From Marinicella algicola (GTDB lineage: Bacteria > Pseudomonadota > Gammaproteobacteria > Xanthomonadales > Marinicellaceae): 64,000 bases of DNA. Of the stretch, positions 20,204 through 28,683 are shown in pieces. How positions within the stretch are numbered: the stretch's first letter is position 1; each line of letters opens with the position of its first letter. Location: contig NZ_JAQOMR010000001.1 in NCBI RefSeq assembly GCF_028401385.1, positions 4,194,501-4,258,500 of the forward strand. Direction: 5' to 3'. The translations under genes were made by a program, and so were the position numbers. The notes under the pieces were generated by a model. It was not told where the DNA came from, did no database searches, and worked only from the letters and a program-made list of their open reading frames with translations.

Positions 20204-21154
20204 ATGAATTTCAAATGGCTTGCAGCAACTGCAATCGCCGCCACGGCTTTGACCACCGGCGCGCAGGCACAGGAGACCGAGGTTTCCGTCGGGCTTTCCG
20301 GCTGGACCGGTTTCGCGCCGCTGACGCTGGCCAAAGAAGCCGGCATTTTTGAAAAGAACGGCCTTGATGTCGATCTCGTCAAGATCCCGCAGGCAAGCCG
20401 CCATCTGGCGCTGGCTTCCGGTGACATCCAGTGCGCCGCCACCACGGTTGAAACCTGGATTGTCTGGGCCTCTGCCGGTGTTCCGACCACGCAGATCTTC
20501 CAGCTCGACAAATCCCACGGCGCCGACGGCATGGTCGTCCGCTCCGATATCGAGAAGATCACGGACCTGAAGGGCAAGACGGTTGCGGCGTCCGCGCCTG
20601 GCACGTCGCCGTATTTCTATCTCGCTTGGATTCTCAAGGAAAACGGCATGACGCTTGATGATGTCAAGGTCGTCAATCTTGAGCCGGGCCCGGCCGCACA
20701 GGCCTTCATCGCCGGCCAGAACGATGCCGCCATGACCTATGAGCCCTATCTGTCGTCGGTGCGTGAAGCGCCTGACGCTGGCAAGATCATCGCCACCACG
20801 CTTGACTACCCGGCCGTGATGGACACGTTCGGCTGCACACCCGCTTTTCTCGAAGAAAACCCGGATGCCGCCAAGGCGCTGGCCGATTCCTACTATGAAG
20901 CGCTCGCAATGATCGCCGAAAGCCCGGAAGAAGCCTATGGCATCATGGGTGCCGACGTGAACCAGTCGGCAGAACAGTTTGCCGGTTCGGCGCAATATCT
21001 CGAATGGCAGGACCGCGACGCGGCCATCGCCTTCTTCGGCGGTGAGTTCAACGACTTCTCCTCCGATGCCGCCGAGCTTCTGCTAAGCGCCGGCGTGATC
21101 CGCGAAATCCCGGACCTGTCGACGCTCGCCGACCCGTCCTATATCCAGAAATGA
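20204..21154 (+). CDS. ABC importer substrate-binding protein, nitrate/taurine/HMP (NMT1/SsuA-like) type
   Basis: Periplasmic binding protein of about 316 residues with a clear signal peptide (MNFKWLAATAIAATALTTGAQA). The two-lobe SsuA/NMT1 pattern shows in GWTGFAPLTLAKEAGIFEKN, ASRHLALASGDIQCAA, DLKGKTVAASAPGTSPYFYL and MTYEPYLSSV. The ATG at 20204 has GAGGGG upstream. The usual Hut importers use a glycine-betaine-type (OpuAC) protein, so this is a different family in the same role or a different cargo. Location between hut genes and hutC suggests histidine, urocanate or a related imidazole; this is inference only. Confidence 0.85.
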   Translation: MNFKWLAATAIAATALTTGAQAQETEVSVGLSGWTGFAPLTLAKEAGIFEKNGLDVDLVKIPQASRHLALASGDIQCAATTVETWIVWASAGVPTTQIFQLDKSHGADGMVVRSDIEKITDLKGKTVAASAPGTSPYFYLAWILKENGMTLDDVKVVNLEPGPAAQAFIAGQNDAAMTYEPYLSSVREAPDAGKIIATTLDYPAVMDTFGCTPAFLEENPDAAKALADSYYEALAMIAESPEEAYGIMGADVNQSAEQFAGSAQYLEWQDRDAAIAFFGGEFNDFSSDAAELLLSAGVIREIPDLSTLADPSYIQK

Positions 21155-21168
21155 TAATCCGACAGACA

Positions 21169-21201
21169 GGGGCCGCCGGAAACCGGCGGCCCCTGTCTTT
21201 T
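21169..21201 (+). promoter_or_regulatory. Intercistronic hairpin between binding protein and permease
   Basis: Perfect 11-bp stem GGGGCCGCCGG / CCGGCGGCCCC with an AAA loop, followed by TGTCTTTT. It has the shape of a partial terminator or a 3' stabiliser, which would let the binding protein be made in excess of the membrane subunits. Confidence 0.7.
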
Positions 21202-21223
21202 GTATCTCCCATACGGAAATGCG

Positions 21224-21997
21224 ATGAAACCGCTTGAGCCGATCAGTCCGCGCCTGAGAATTTCTCTCGGCATCCTGTTTTTTGCGATCTTCTTCGCCGG
21301 CTGGTCGTTCGCGACCTTTGGCGGTTTCGTATCCAAAACCTTCCTCGCCGATCCGATCACCATGCTGAAGAATGGCTGGTGGTTGTTGTCGGAGCGCGGC
21401 TTTCTTGGAGATATCGGCATCACCGTCTGGCGTGTGGTGGGCGGTTTCGTTCTGGCCTCGGCCATCGCCGTGCCTGTCGGGATCGCCATGGGCGCCTACA
21501 AGCCGATCGAGGCTCTGCTGGAACCGTTCGTGTCGTTTGCCCGCTATCTGCCGGCATCGGCCTTTGTGCCGCTGCTGATCCTCTGGGCCGGCATTGGCGA
21601 AATGCAGAAGCTGCTGGTGATCTTCATCGGTGCGGTCTTTCAGATCATCCTGATGGTGGCGGTCTATGTCGCTAATACCCGCCGTGATCTGGTGGAAGCG
21701 GCCTATACGCTCGGCGCCTCGCACCACGGCATTGTCCGCCGTGTGCTGCTGCCTGCCAGTGCGCCGGATATTGCAGAAACCCTGCGCCTCGTGCTCGGCT
21801 GGGCCTGGACCTACGTAATCGTCGCCGAACTGATCGGGGCATCGTCGGGCATCGGTTACATGATCATCAATTCGCAGGCGCTGATGGCCACCGGCCAGAT
21901 CATTTTCGGCATCATCGTCATCGGCGTGATCGGACTGATCTCGGACTTTGCCTTCAAGATGGCCAACCGTGTCCTGTTTGCCTGGAGGTTCGCATGA
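21224..21997 (+). CDS. ABC importer permease (SsuC/TauC type)
   Basis: Inner-membrane permease of about 257 residues with some six membrane segments (first: ISLGILFFAIFFAGWSFATF). The EAA loop reads DLVEAAYTLGASHHGIVRRV. I chose the ATG at 21224 (MKPLEPISPRL); the frame is open from a TTG at 21200 that lies in the hairpin tail. Its TGA overlaps the ATG of the ATPase gene by four bases (ATGA), indicating coupling. Confidence 0.88.
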   Translation: MKPLEPISPRLRISLGILFFAIFFAGWSFATFGGFVSKTFLADPITMLKNGWWLLSERGFLGDIGITVWRVVGGFVLASAIAVPVGIAMGAYKPIEALLEPFVSFARYLPASAFVPLLILWAGIGEMQKLLVIFIGAVFQIILMVAVYVANTRRDLVEAAYTLGASHHGIVRRVLLPASAPDIAETLRLVLGWAWTYVIVAELIGASSGIGYMIINSQALMATGQIIFGIIVIGVIGLISDFAFKMANRVLFAWRFA

Positions 21998-22785
21998 GCG
22001 CGCCGGAACTTGAAATCAAAGGCGTTTCCCGCGTCTTTCCCGCACGCCGCGGCGGCACGCCCATCGAGGCGCTGGCACCGACCGACCTCACGCTGGAAAA
22101 GAACGACTTCGTCACCATTCTCGGCCCCTCGGGCTGTGGCAAGTCGACACTGCTTCGCATCGTTGCTGGCCTCGACAAGCCGACCAGCGGTTCCGTCCTG
22201 CTGGAGGGCAAGGCAATCGCTGGCCCCGGTGCAGACCGCGGCATGGTGTTCCAGTCCTATACCCTGTTTCCCTGGCTGACGATCCGCGAGAATGTCGGTT
22301 TCGGTTTGCGCCAAAAGGGCATGCGCGATGCCGAGGTTCGCGAGATCGTCGACCTTTACCTTGATCGTGTCGGTCTGTCCGCCTTTGCCGATCACTGGCC
22401 CAAGCAGCTTTCCGGCGGCATGCAGCAAAGAACCGCGATTGCGCGTGCGCTTGCTAATGATCCGAAGATCCTGCTTCTGGATGAGCCCTTTGGCGCGCTC
22501 GATAACCAGACCCGCGGGCTGATGCAGGAACTACTGCTCGGCATCTGGGAGCGCGAAAAGAAGACCGTGATCTTCGTGACCCACGATATCGAGGAATCCG
22601 TGTTCATGGCCTCGCGGGTCGTCACCATGTCGGCGCGGCCGGGGCGAATTTCATCGATCACACCCGTCGATTTCCCGCATCCGCGTGACTATCATCTAAA
22701 GGCCGATCCCGACTTTGCCAGGATACGGTTGAAGCTGACCGAAGAAATCCGTGCCGAGGTGGTCGCCGCCGCCAGCCGCGGCTGA
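21994..22785 (+). CDS. ABC importer ATPase (SsuB/TauB type)
   Basis: 263-residue ATPase with Walker [11 protein letters not shown]-loop VFQSYTLFPWLTI, signature LSGGMQQRTAIARA, Walker B ILLLDEPFGALD and switch VTHDIEES. The FPWLT and MSARPGRI segments are typical of the nitrate/taurine family and match the type of the other two subunits. It starts inside the permease stop codon and precedes hutC by 18 bases. The frame is intact. Confidence 0.9.
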   Translation: MSAPELEIKGVSRVFPARRGGTPIEALAPTDLTLEKNDFVTILGPSGCGKSTLLRIVAGLDKPTSGSVLLEGKAIAGPGADRGMVFQSYTLFPWLTIRENVGFGLRQKGMRDAEVREIVDLYLDRVGLSAFADHWPKQLSGGMQQRTAIARALANDPKILLLDEPFGALDNQTRGLMQELLLGIWEREKKTVIFVTHDIEESVFMASRVVTMSARPGRISSITPVDFPHPRDYHLKADPDFARIRLKLTEEIRAEVVAAASRG

Positions 22786-22803
22786 GAAGGAAGCGCTGAG
22801 CCC

Positions 22804-23562
22804 ATGTCCGACGAGACTGCACGTGCTTCCGGGAAAGTCGAGGCCAGGCCGCTTCCGCTGCATGCCCGCATTCAACGGGATGTGGAAAACAGGATCGTCT
22901 CCGGCGAATGGCCTCCCGGCACCCGCATTCCCTTCGAACACGAGCTGACCGCCGAATACGGCTGTTCGCGCATGACCGTCAACAAGGCGCTCTCCGAACT
23001 CGTTAAGAAGGGGCTGATCGAGCGCCGCCGCAAATCCGGATCCTATGTGCGCCAGCCGGAGGTGTTGTCGGCTGTTTTGGAAATCCACCAACTCGAGCGG
23101 GAGGTGAGGGCGCTTGGTCTGGCCTATGATTTCAGGCTGATCGAACAGGTGGAGCACCTCGCTGATGATCAGCAGCGCAAACGTCTCATCCTTGACCGCC
23201 CAGGAAAGATCCTGAGCGTAAAGGGGCTTCATAGTGCAGGACAGCGGCCCTTCTGCCTCGAAGACCGGCTGATCAGCCTTGATGAGGTGCCGAAGGCGCG
23301 GGACGTTGATTTCCGGAAGGATCCACCGGGCACGTGGCTGCTCGAGCAGGTGCCGTGGAGCGCCGCCGAGCATCGTATCAAAGCCACGGGGGCCGACGCT
23401 TCCGCCGCGGAAATGCTGGATATTGCCGAAGGCACGCCCTGCCTTGTCATCGCGCGGCGGACCTGGAATGCGTCCGGATCGATCACCCAGGTTCATCTCA
23501 CCTATCCCGGCGACATGCACACGCTCGTCGCCCAGTTTGCGCCTTCTGCCCGGTCAACGTAA
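22804..23562 (+). CDS. hutC: GntR-family histidine utilisation repressor (HutC-like)
   Basis: Transcription factor of 252 residues: an N-terminal winged helix (PLHARIQRDVENRIVSGEWP, then YGCSRMTVNKALSELVKKG) and a C-terminal UTRA ligand domain (WLLEQVPWSAAEHRIKATGA, LVIARRTWNASGSITQVHL). The UTRA segment with 'VPW-x-x-AEH' is typical of HutC, which binds urocanate. Being last in the importer operon, it likely represses its own operon (site at 20102) and the hutF/hutI pair (site at 13848). Another UTRA-GntR specificity remains possible. Confidence 0.8.
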   Translation: MSDETARASGKVEARPLPLHARIQRDVENRIVSGEWPPGTRIPFEHELTAEYGCSRMTVNKALSELVKKGLIERRRKSGSYVRQPEVLSAVLEIHQLEREVRALGLAYDFRLIEQVEHLADDQQRKRLILDRPGKILSVKGLHSAGQRPFCLEDRLISLDEVPKARDVDFRKDPPGTWLLEQVPWSAAEHRIKATGADASAAEMLDIAEGTPCLVIARRTWNASGSITQVHLTYPGDMHTLVAQFAPSARST

Positions 23563-23590
23563 AAGGCCGGGGCAAAACCCGGCCTTTCTC
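23562..23590 (+). terminator. Terminator after hutC
   Basis: AAAGGCCGGG and CCCGGCCTTT pair around GCAAAA, followed by TTTC. It begins at the hutC stop and lies before the 3' end of the convergent ctpA. Confidence 0.75.
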
Positions 23591-23619
23591 ACTGACTGTT
23601 CATGCAGGTGGAGGCGCCC

Positions 23620-24999
23620 TTAATGGGCGTCTTCCATTTCAAGCTCCTGCTCGTCGGCCTTGGCCGCCTGCAATTCCTGCACAGCCTTGTCAGGGTCCGC
23701 CGGGAAGGCCTCATCGGTGATCGTGCCCTCCAGCAGGTCGATTGCATATTTCAGCTGAACGTCGTCCTCGGTCTCGCGCGGCACATAGGCTACTGAACCC
23801 GAGCCTTCCTCGGTTTCATCATCGCCCTGGATATGGCCGCGCAGAGCGCTTTCGCCTTCCGGTCGGACTAGGCCCTCAAGGTCTTCGGGAAGCACTTGTT
23901 CAACGATGATATCCGGACTGATCCCGGTGCCCTGAATCGAGGTGCCGGACGGTGTGTAATAGAGTGCCGTCGTCAGCCTCAGAGATCCTTCGACACCAAG
24001 CGGCACGATGGTCTGGACCGAGCCCTTGCCGAAGGTGCGGGTGCCGACCAGAGTGGCCCGTTTCAGGTCTTGCAGCGCGCCGGCGACGATTTCAGACGCC
24101 GATGCCGAACCGCCATTGACCAATACGATCAGAGGCTTGCCATTGGTGAGATCACCGGGACCGGCGTCAAACCGGCGGGTCTCGCTGGAATTGCGGCCAC
24201 GGGTGGAGACCACCTCGCCTTCATCCAGGAAGGTATCGGCGACGGCGACGGCCTGGTTGAGGAAGCCACCGGGGTTGAGGCGCAGGTCGAGGATATAACC
24301 CTTGAGCTGATCGTCGGGCACTTCAGCCCGGATTTCCGCGATGGCCTCGTTCAGGCTCTCATCCAGCTTTTCGTTCATGAAGGTCGAAACCCGCAGATAG
24401 CCGATATTGTCGTTTTCAATCCGCCATTTCACCGACTGGACCGGGATGATACCACGCACGATGGTCATTTCGATCGGCTTGGTCACACCTTCACGGATGA
24501 TGGTGACATCGATCGGTTCGCCGACCTCGCCGCGCATCCGGTCGACCGCATCGTTGAGCGACATGCCGCGCACGCTTTCGCCATCGATCTCGACAATGCT
24601 GTCTCCGGCCAGAACACCGGCATTGGCGGCGGGCGTGTCGTCGATCGGGGCAACGACCTTGACGACTTCGTCCTCCATCGTGACTTCGATCCCGAGGCCG
24701 CCGAATTCACCTTTCGAATTGTCGCGCATCTCGTCGGACTCTTCTGCGGTCATGTAGCTTGAGTGCGGATCAAGACCGCTCAGCATGCCGTTGATCGCGT
24801 CCTGGATCATTTGTTCCTCGTCCGGCGGCGAGACATACTGGCTGCGCACGCGCTCGAAGACGTCACCGAACAGCGACATCTCGCGATAGGTGGAATCATC
24901 ACCTGCCGCGCGTGCCGGTATGTCGGCAGAAACCAGAATACCGGTTGCCGAAGCCCCGATTACCGCGCCTGCCAGCAGAAGCGTTGCCCTACGTATCAT
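23620..24999 (-). CDS. ctpA: Carboxy-terminal processing protease CtpA
   Basis: Periplasmic S41 serine protease that trims C-termini of envelope proteins. The signal peptide MIRRATLLLAGAVIGASATG starts at 24999; an ATG seven codons upstream is possible. A PDZ domain covers roughly residues 85-170 (GEFGGLGIEVTMED, AGDSIVEIDGESVRGM). The Ser-Lys dyad is in VLVNGGSASASEIVAGAL and TRTFGKGSVQTI. The protein has 459 residues with an acidic C-terminal tail. The start overlaps the end of the EnvC-like gene by 11 bases, the usual envC-ctpA pair. Confidence 0.94.
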   Translation of the reverse strand: MIRRATLLLAGAVIGASATGILVSADIPARAAGDDSTYREMSLFGDVFERVRSQYVSPPDEEQMIQDAINGMLSGLDPHSSYMTAEESDEMRDNSKGEFGGLGIEVTMEDEVVKVVAPIDDTPAANAGVLAGDSIVEIDGESVRGMSLNDAVDRMRGEVGEPIDVTIIREGVTKPIEMTIVRGIIPVQSVKWRIENDNIGYLRVSTFMNEKLDESLNEAIAEIRAEVPDDQLKGYILDLRLNPGGFLNQAVAVADTFLDEGEVVSTRGRNSSETRRFDAGPGDLTNGKPLIVLVNGGSASASEIVAGALQDLKRATLVGTRTFGKGSVQTIVPLGVEGSLRLTTALYYTPSGTSIQGTGISPDIIVEQVLPEDLEGLVRPEGESALRGHIQGDDETEEGSGSVAYVPRETEDDVQLKYAIDLLEGTITDEAFPADPDKAVQELQAAKADEQELEMEDAH

Positions 25000-26380
25000 T
25001 GCGTGCCTTTCCATCATTTTTGTCCGCCCACCACGGTTCAGAATCGACCGGCTTGCCGTCTTGCCGGAACTCAATGTAGAGCGTCGGCCTGTCTGTTTCC
25101 AGCGCCAGTGTTGCAGCGCTTGCAATGCGCCTGGTGCCCATTTGTGCGAGCGGTTCGCCGGAGAACACGAAATCGCCCTGATGTACCTTTAGTCCTTCCA
25201 TCCCCGTCATCACGATGTGATAGCCGTCGCCGGCATTGAGGATGATCATCTCTCCGTAACTTCTGAAGCGCCCCGCGTAAACCACCGTCCCGTCGGAAGG
25301 TGCCGTCACCAGTGCGCCCGGACGCGCAGCAATGGTGATACCGGTTGCCTGATGGCCCGTTCCGTCCGGATCACCGAAGCGGCGGAGAATAGCGCCCGCC
25401 ACCGGCAAAACCAGACGGTTTTTCAGGTCAGAAAACGGATATGCGGGCGCAATACGGTTTTTATCGGGCGCGGCGGAAAGCGCGCGCTCCCGTGCCTCCC
25501 GGCGCTGCGCCTCGCTCATCTGCCGGCGGCGCTCTTCCTCCTGCCGTGCCAGCAGGGCGGCGTTGCGTGCGGAGGTGATTTCCGTCTCGAGCGTTGCGAT
25601 CAGCCCGTTGAGGTCGGTGGCGCGCGCGGCCAGCGTTTCGGCCTGGCGCTGCTCTTCGGCAAGGGCTGCGGCACTTATCGCGCTGGTTTTCTCGTTTTCG
25701 GCGATCAGCAGGTCCATGCGCTTGGTTTCTTCGGCGAGACTGTCCAGATCGGCGGCCAGCGCATCGCGCGTGGTTTCACGTTCCTGTTTGACGGCCTGCA
25801 GCGAACGCAGATCGCCAAGCACACTCTCCATGCGGGTACGCATTTCCGGCACCACGCCGTCGAGCAGAATGGCGCTTCTGACGGAATCGAGCGCGTCGCC
25901 GGGAGAGACCAGAAGGGCCGGCGGCGGGTCGCGTCCCATACGCTGCAACGCGGCCAGTACATTTGCCAGAACATCACGCTCCTCGTTGAGGGCGGCCTTC
26001 AGCAATACTTCCTGATCCGACAGTTCTGCGATCCGGGTTTCGCTCTCGCCGATCTGCTCTTCCAGTGCCCGGCGGCGATCAGCTGATTCGACCAGCGCTT
26101 GTTTCAGGCTGGCGGTGTCACCGGAAAGCTTGTCGATTTCAGTCTGGAGCGCGGTGATCTTGTCCTCAGACAGCGAAATCGAGCTGCGAATATTGTCGAG
26201 TTCGACCTCGGTGTCGCTGCGCCTGGCCGCGAGCTTTTCCACCAGTTCCTCGGAATCGGTCTGCGGTTCGCCGCGCATTTCGGCGAATGCCGGCAGGGGC
26301 GCGCGCAAAAACATGACCGCCAGCAGCGCAAGGCTGCCTGCGGCCACAATTCGCACGGTAGTCGCCCTTGCAAAGCCCAT
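24989..26380 (-). CDS. envC: EnvC-like murein hydrolase activator (degenerate M23 domain)
   Basis: 463-residue exported protein: signal peptide (VRIVAAGSLALLAVMFLRA), a long coiled coil (~45-300, with heptads such as LEEQIGESETRIAELSDQEV), then a LytM/M23 domain (RFGDPDGTGHQATGITIAAR to the C-terminus). The zinc ligands of active M23 enzymes are not intact: GHQATGI lacks the Asp of H-x-x-x-D, and the C-terminal L-H-F-E is replaced by LYIEFRQ. It is therefore probably an activator of amidases in septal peptidoglycan splitting, like EnvC. It is followed by ctpA. Confidence 0.88.
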   Translation of the reverse strand: MGFARATTVRIVAAGSLALLAVMFLRAPLPAFAEMRGEPQTDSEELVEKLAARRSDTEVELDNIRSSISLSEDKITALQTEIDKLSGDTASLKQALVESADRRRALEEQIGESETRIAELSDQEVLLKAALNEERDVLANVLAALQRMGRDPPPALLVSPGDALDSVRSAILLDGVVPEMRTRMESVLGDLRSLQAVKQERETTRDALAADLDSLAEETKRMDLLIAENEKTSAISAAALAEEQRQAETLAARATDLNGLIATLETEITSARNAALLARQEEERRRQMSEAQRREARERALSAAPDKNRIAPAYPFSDLKNRLVLPVAGAILRRFGDPDGTGHQATGITIAARPGALVTAPSDGTVVYAGRFRSYGEMIILNAGDGYHIVMTGMEGLKVHQGDFVFSGEPLAQMGTRRIASAATLALETDRPTLYIEFRQDGKPVDSEPWWADKNDGKARNDT

Positions 26381-26476
26381 TCGGTCCGTCTTTCGGTTGC
26401 GGTGCAGACGATATAGAACGTCGACAGGTTAACGAAACCCGAAGATATTTATAAGACACAATGTTTTGAAGGTCTT

Positions 26477-26959
26477 TCAGGCCCGGTGATAAGGGTGTCC
26501 GGCCATCAGCGTCACGGCGCGGTAAAGCTGTTCGGCGACAAGAATCCGCACAATCTGGTGCGGCCATGTCATCGCGCCGAAATTGACTGTCAGGTCGGCG
26601 CGCCCGACAAGAGCCGGATCAAGCCCGTCTGCGCCGCCGATGGCAAAGACCATTTCGCGCTTGCCCTGGTCGCGAAGGGTCGCGATCTTTTCGGCAAAGG
26701 CGGGGCTGTCGAAGGATTTGCCGGTTTCGTCGAGCAGCACCAAAACGGTTTCCGGTGACAGTGTCGCTTCCAGAGCCTGGGCCTCCTCGCGTTTGCGGGT
26801 GGCGGCATTGCTGGCGCGGCTTTCGTTGATCTCGTGGACACGAGTGAAGTCGATGCCCTGCGCCTTGCCGGTCTTCTTCAGCCGGTCCAGATAGCGCGCC
26901 ACAAGTTCCTTTTCGGGACCGGATTTCAGCCGTCCGACCGCGAAAATACCGATCTGCAT
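26477..26959 (-). CDS. rlmH: 23S rRNA pseudouridine-1915 N3-methyltransferase RlmH
   Basis: SPOUT-class methyltransferase (160 residues) acting on pseudouridine 1915 of 23S rRNA. Start MQIGIFAVGRLKSGPEKEL at 26959; the open frame continues 15 codons upstream but the family starts here. SPOUT features: LVLLDETGKSFDSPAFAEKI, FAIGGADGLDP (SAM-binding knot) and the C-terminal LMAGHPYHR. In relatives it follows rsfS directly; here the SUMF1-like gene intervenes. Confidence 0.95.
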   Translation of the reverse strand: MQIGIFAVGRLKSGPEKELVARYLDRLKKTGKAQGIDFTRVHEINESRASNAATRKREEAQALEATLSPETVLVLLDETGKSFDSPAFAEKIATLRDQGKREMVFAIGGADGLDPALVGRADLTVNFGAMTWPHQIVRILVAEQLYRAVTLMAGHPYHRA

Positions 26960-27104
26960 CCTGTCGCCTTTCACTCCGGCGGAAAGGACCGGAACCTTTT
27001 TCATGCATGCTCCGCAACGCCCGGAAGTTGGCGAAACGGCTGTTTTTCAGGCGCACATAACACATATCGGCGGCGCCAGGAAACCGATGCCTGCCGCAGA
27101 TTGT

Positions 27105-27785
27105 CTACGGGCATGATCGCGCCACACGAAAACCGAGGTCGTCAATCGCGAAAGTGGGGTGGCTCCGGCGGCGGTTCGTGGCTAGGCAGCCCCGTTCGCC
27201 ATCTGCCCATCCGCCGCCGCGAAAGATGCGGTACGTTCCATAAACTGCGGGATCGTAGACGTCTTCGCACCACTCCCAGACATTGCCCAGCATGTCGTGG
27301 AGCCCCCAGTCGTTCGAACGCCTGGTCGCCACCGGCCTGGTGCTTCCCTCGGCATTATCCCGGTACCAGGCGATTGCATCGATCGGGCCGTAACGCGGTT
27401 CCCGCGCTCCCGCACGGCACGCGAATTCCCACTCAGCCTCGGTCGGCAACCGGAATCCGTCGCTTTCCGCGATGGCTTGCGTATCCTTCCCGTCTGTCGA
27501 AAACTGGTAGCGTTCGGGCAAACGAGCCATTTTCGACAGAAGGTTGCAAAACCGCGCGGCATCGAGCCACGATACGGTTTCAACGGGGTGGTTGCCGCCT
27601 GATGCCGAAGTGGAGGGATTTTGTCTGGCAATTTCGGCATAGAATGCCTGGGTCACGGGGATGCTGCAAATGAGGTACGGTTCGATAGTCGCCACCCAGG
27701 ACGTTTCCAGCCGGTCGTCTCGGAGAGTGAGCATTCCTTTCGGGATCTGCACCATATGCAGGTCGAGGTTTTCCAGGCTGAGCAC
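27105..27785 (-). CDS. SUMF1/FGE-sulfatase domain protein, lacking one active-site cysteine
   Basis: Protein of 226 residues with the formylglycine-generating-enzyme fold: MVQIPKGMLTL, PVTQAFYAEIA, PVETVSWLDAARFCNLLS, FRLPTEAEWEFACRAGA, GLHDMLGNVWEWCEDVYDP, FRGGGWADG and GFRVARSC. GTG at 27785 is chosen as start because GGGAGA lies 5-10 bases upstream; the frame is open to 27929. In true FGE two cysteines spaced five apart follow the RGG motif; here the first is Asp and only the second (RGCLATNRRR) remains. It is therefore more likely a sugar- or peptide-binding relative than a sulfatase activator. It sits between rsfS and rlmH. Confidence 0.8.
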   Translation of the reverse strand: MLSLENLDLHMVQIPKGMLTLRDDRLETSWVATIEPYLICSIPVTQAFYAEIARQNPSTSASGGNHPVETVSWLDAARFCNLLSKMARLPERYQFSTDGKDTQAIAESDGFRLPTEAEWEFACRAGAREPRYGPIDAIAWYRDNAEGSTRPVATRRSNDWGLHDMLGNVWEWCEDVYDPAVYGTYRIFRGGGWADGERGCLATNRRRSHPTFAIDDLGFRVARSCP

Positions 27786-28138
27786 ATTTTTCTCCCGGCG
27801 GCGCGGCGCGGCGCCAGCGACAAAAGCGAACCGCCATAAATCAGGAATCGAGAGGAATATCAACCAGCCCTCTGCCTGTGCGTCATCTCTCGCGGGGACA
27901 GTGGCAGGCAAGAAGACGCCATACGGCATCGCACGACCGCACCGGTGCCGGAAAGGCGCGGCGGTTTTTCTGCATCATGACGCCGCCGCCAAAATCCGCT
28001 CGGGTCGGGACCGGTGGACAAAACATGCGAAACTGGTCGCTGCGTCCTTCAATCCGGTTGAACCGGATCGGAGCTACAAATTATCGTTTCGGCCGTATGA
28101 TCCTGTCGATCCTCGCTTCATTCCGGACGGATCATGCT

Positions 28139-28570
28139 CTAGTGCAGTCGTCCTTCGTTCATCTCAGGCGCGGACCACATCTTCTCGATATTGTAGAATT
28201 CGCGGACTTCCGGCCGGAACACATGGACGATCACGTCACCGGCATCGATCAGCACCCAGTCTCCGGTCGCCTGACCTTCAACCTTGGGCGTGCCAATGCC
28301 CGCTTGCTTGATGTCCTTGACCAGATGGTCGCATATCGCCATCACATGACGGTTCGATCGCCCGGACACAACCAACATGTGGTCGCCGAGTGCCGATTTG
28401 CCCTTGATGTCGATGGTCACGATATCTTCAGCCTTTGAATCTTCAAGGCTGGTGAGAACGGTGGACAAAGCCTGATCGGCGGCATGAACGCCGCTTTTCC
28501 TGCTCTTCGGTGAAGCGTTTTCTGCTGCACCCTTGGCGTGCAATGTTGTCAGGGGTCTTCCTTTCTTCAT
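28139..28570 (-). CDS. rsfS: Ribosomal silencing factor RsfS
   Basis: Binds ribosomal protein uL14 and blocks subunit joining when nutrients are short. The 143 residues include a basic N-terminal extension (MKKGRPLTTLHAKG), then the DUF143 fold: LTSLEDSKAEDIVTIDIKGK, DHMLVVSGRSNRHVMAICDH, GDWVLIDAGDVIVHVF and VREFYNIEKMW. I use the ATG at 28570; a TTG four codons earlier is in frame. The gap to the SUMF1-like gene (27786-28138) holds no gene I can support. Confidence 0.93.
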   Translation of the reverse strand: MKKGRPLTTLHAKGAAENASPKSRKSGVHAADQALSTVLTSLEDSKAEDIVTIDIKGKSALGDHMLVVSGRSNRHVMAICDHLVKDIKQAGIGTPKVEGQATGDWVLIDAGDVIVHVFRPEVREFYNIEKMWSAPEMNEGRLH

Positions 28571-28683
28571 GGACCGGAACAAGCACGGTTACGACTCGTG
28601 GCAAGCATGAGTCCTTCTCAAGATAAGGGTTATTGGGCGAGCGACGCAAGGTTTTCGTGGAAATCCGACATCAATGCCCATAG

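Noticed and set aside
19142..23562. Beta-lactamase and importer as a resistance mobile element
   Set aside because: No transposase, integrase, terminal repeats or attachment site is visible, and the neighbours are hut genes on both sides.
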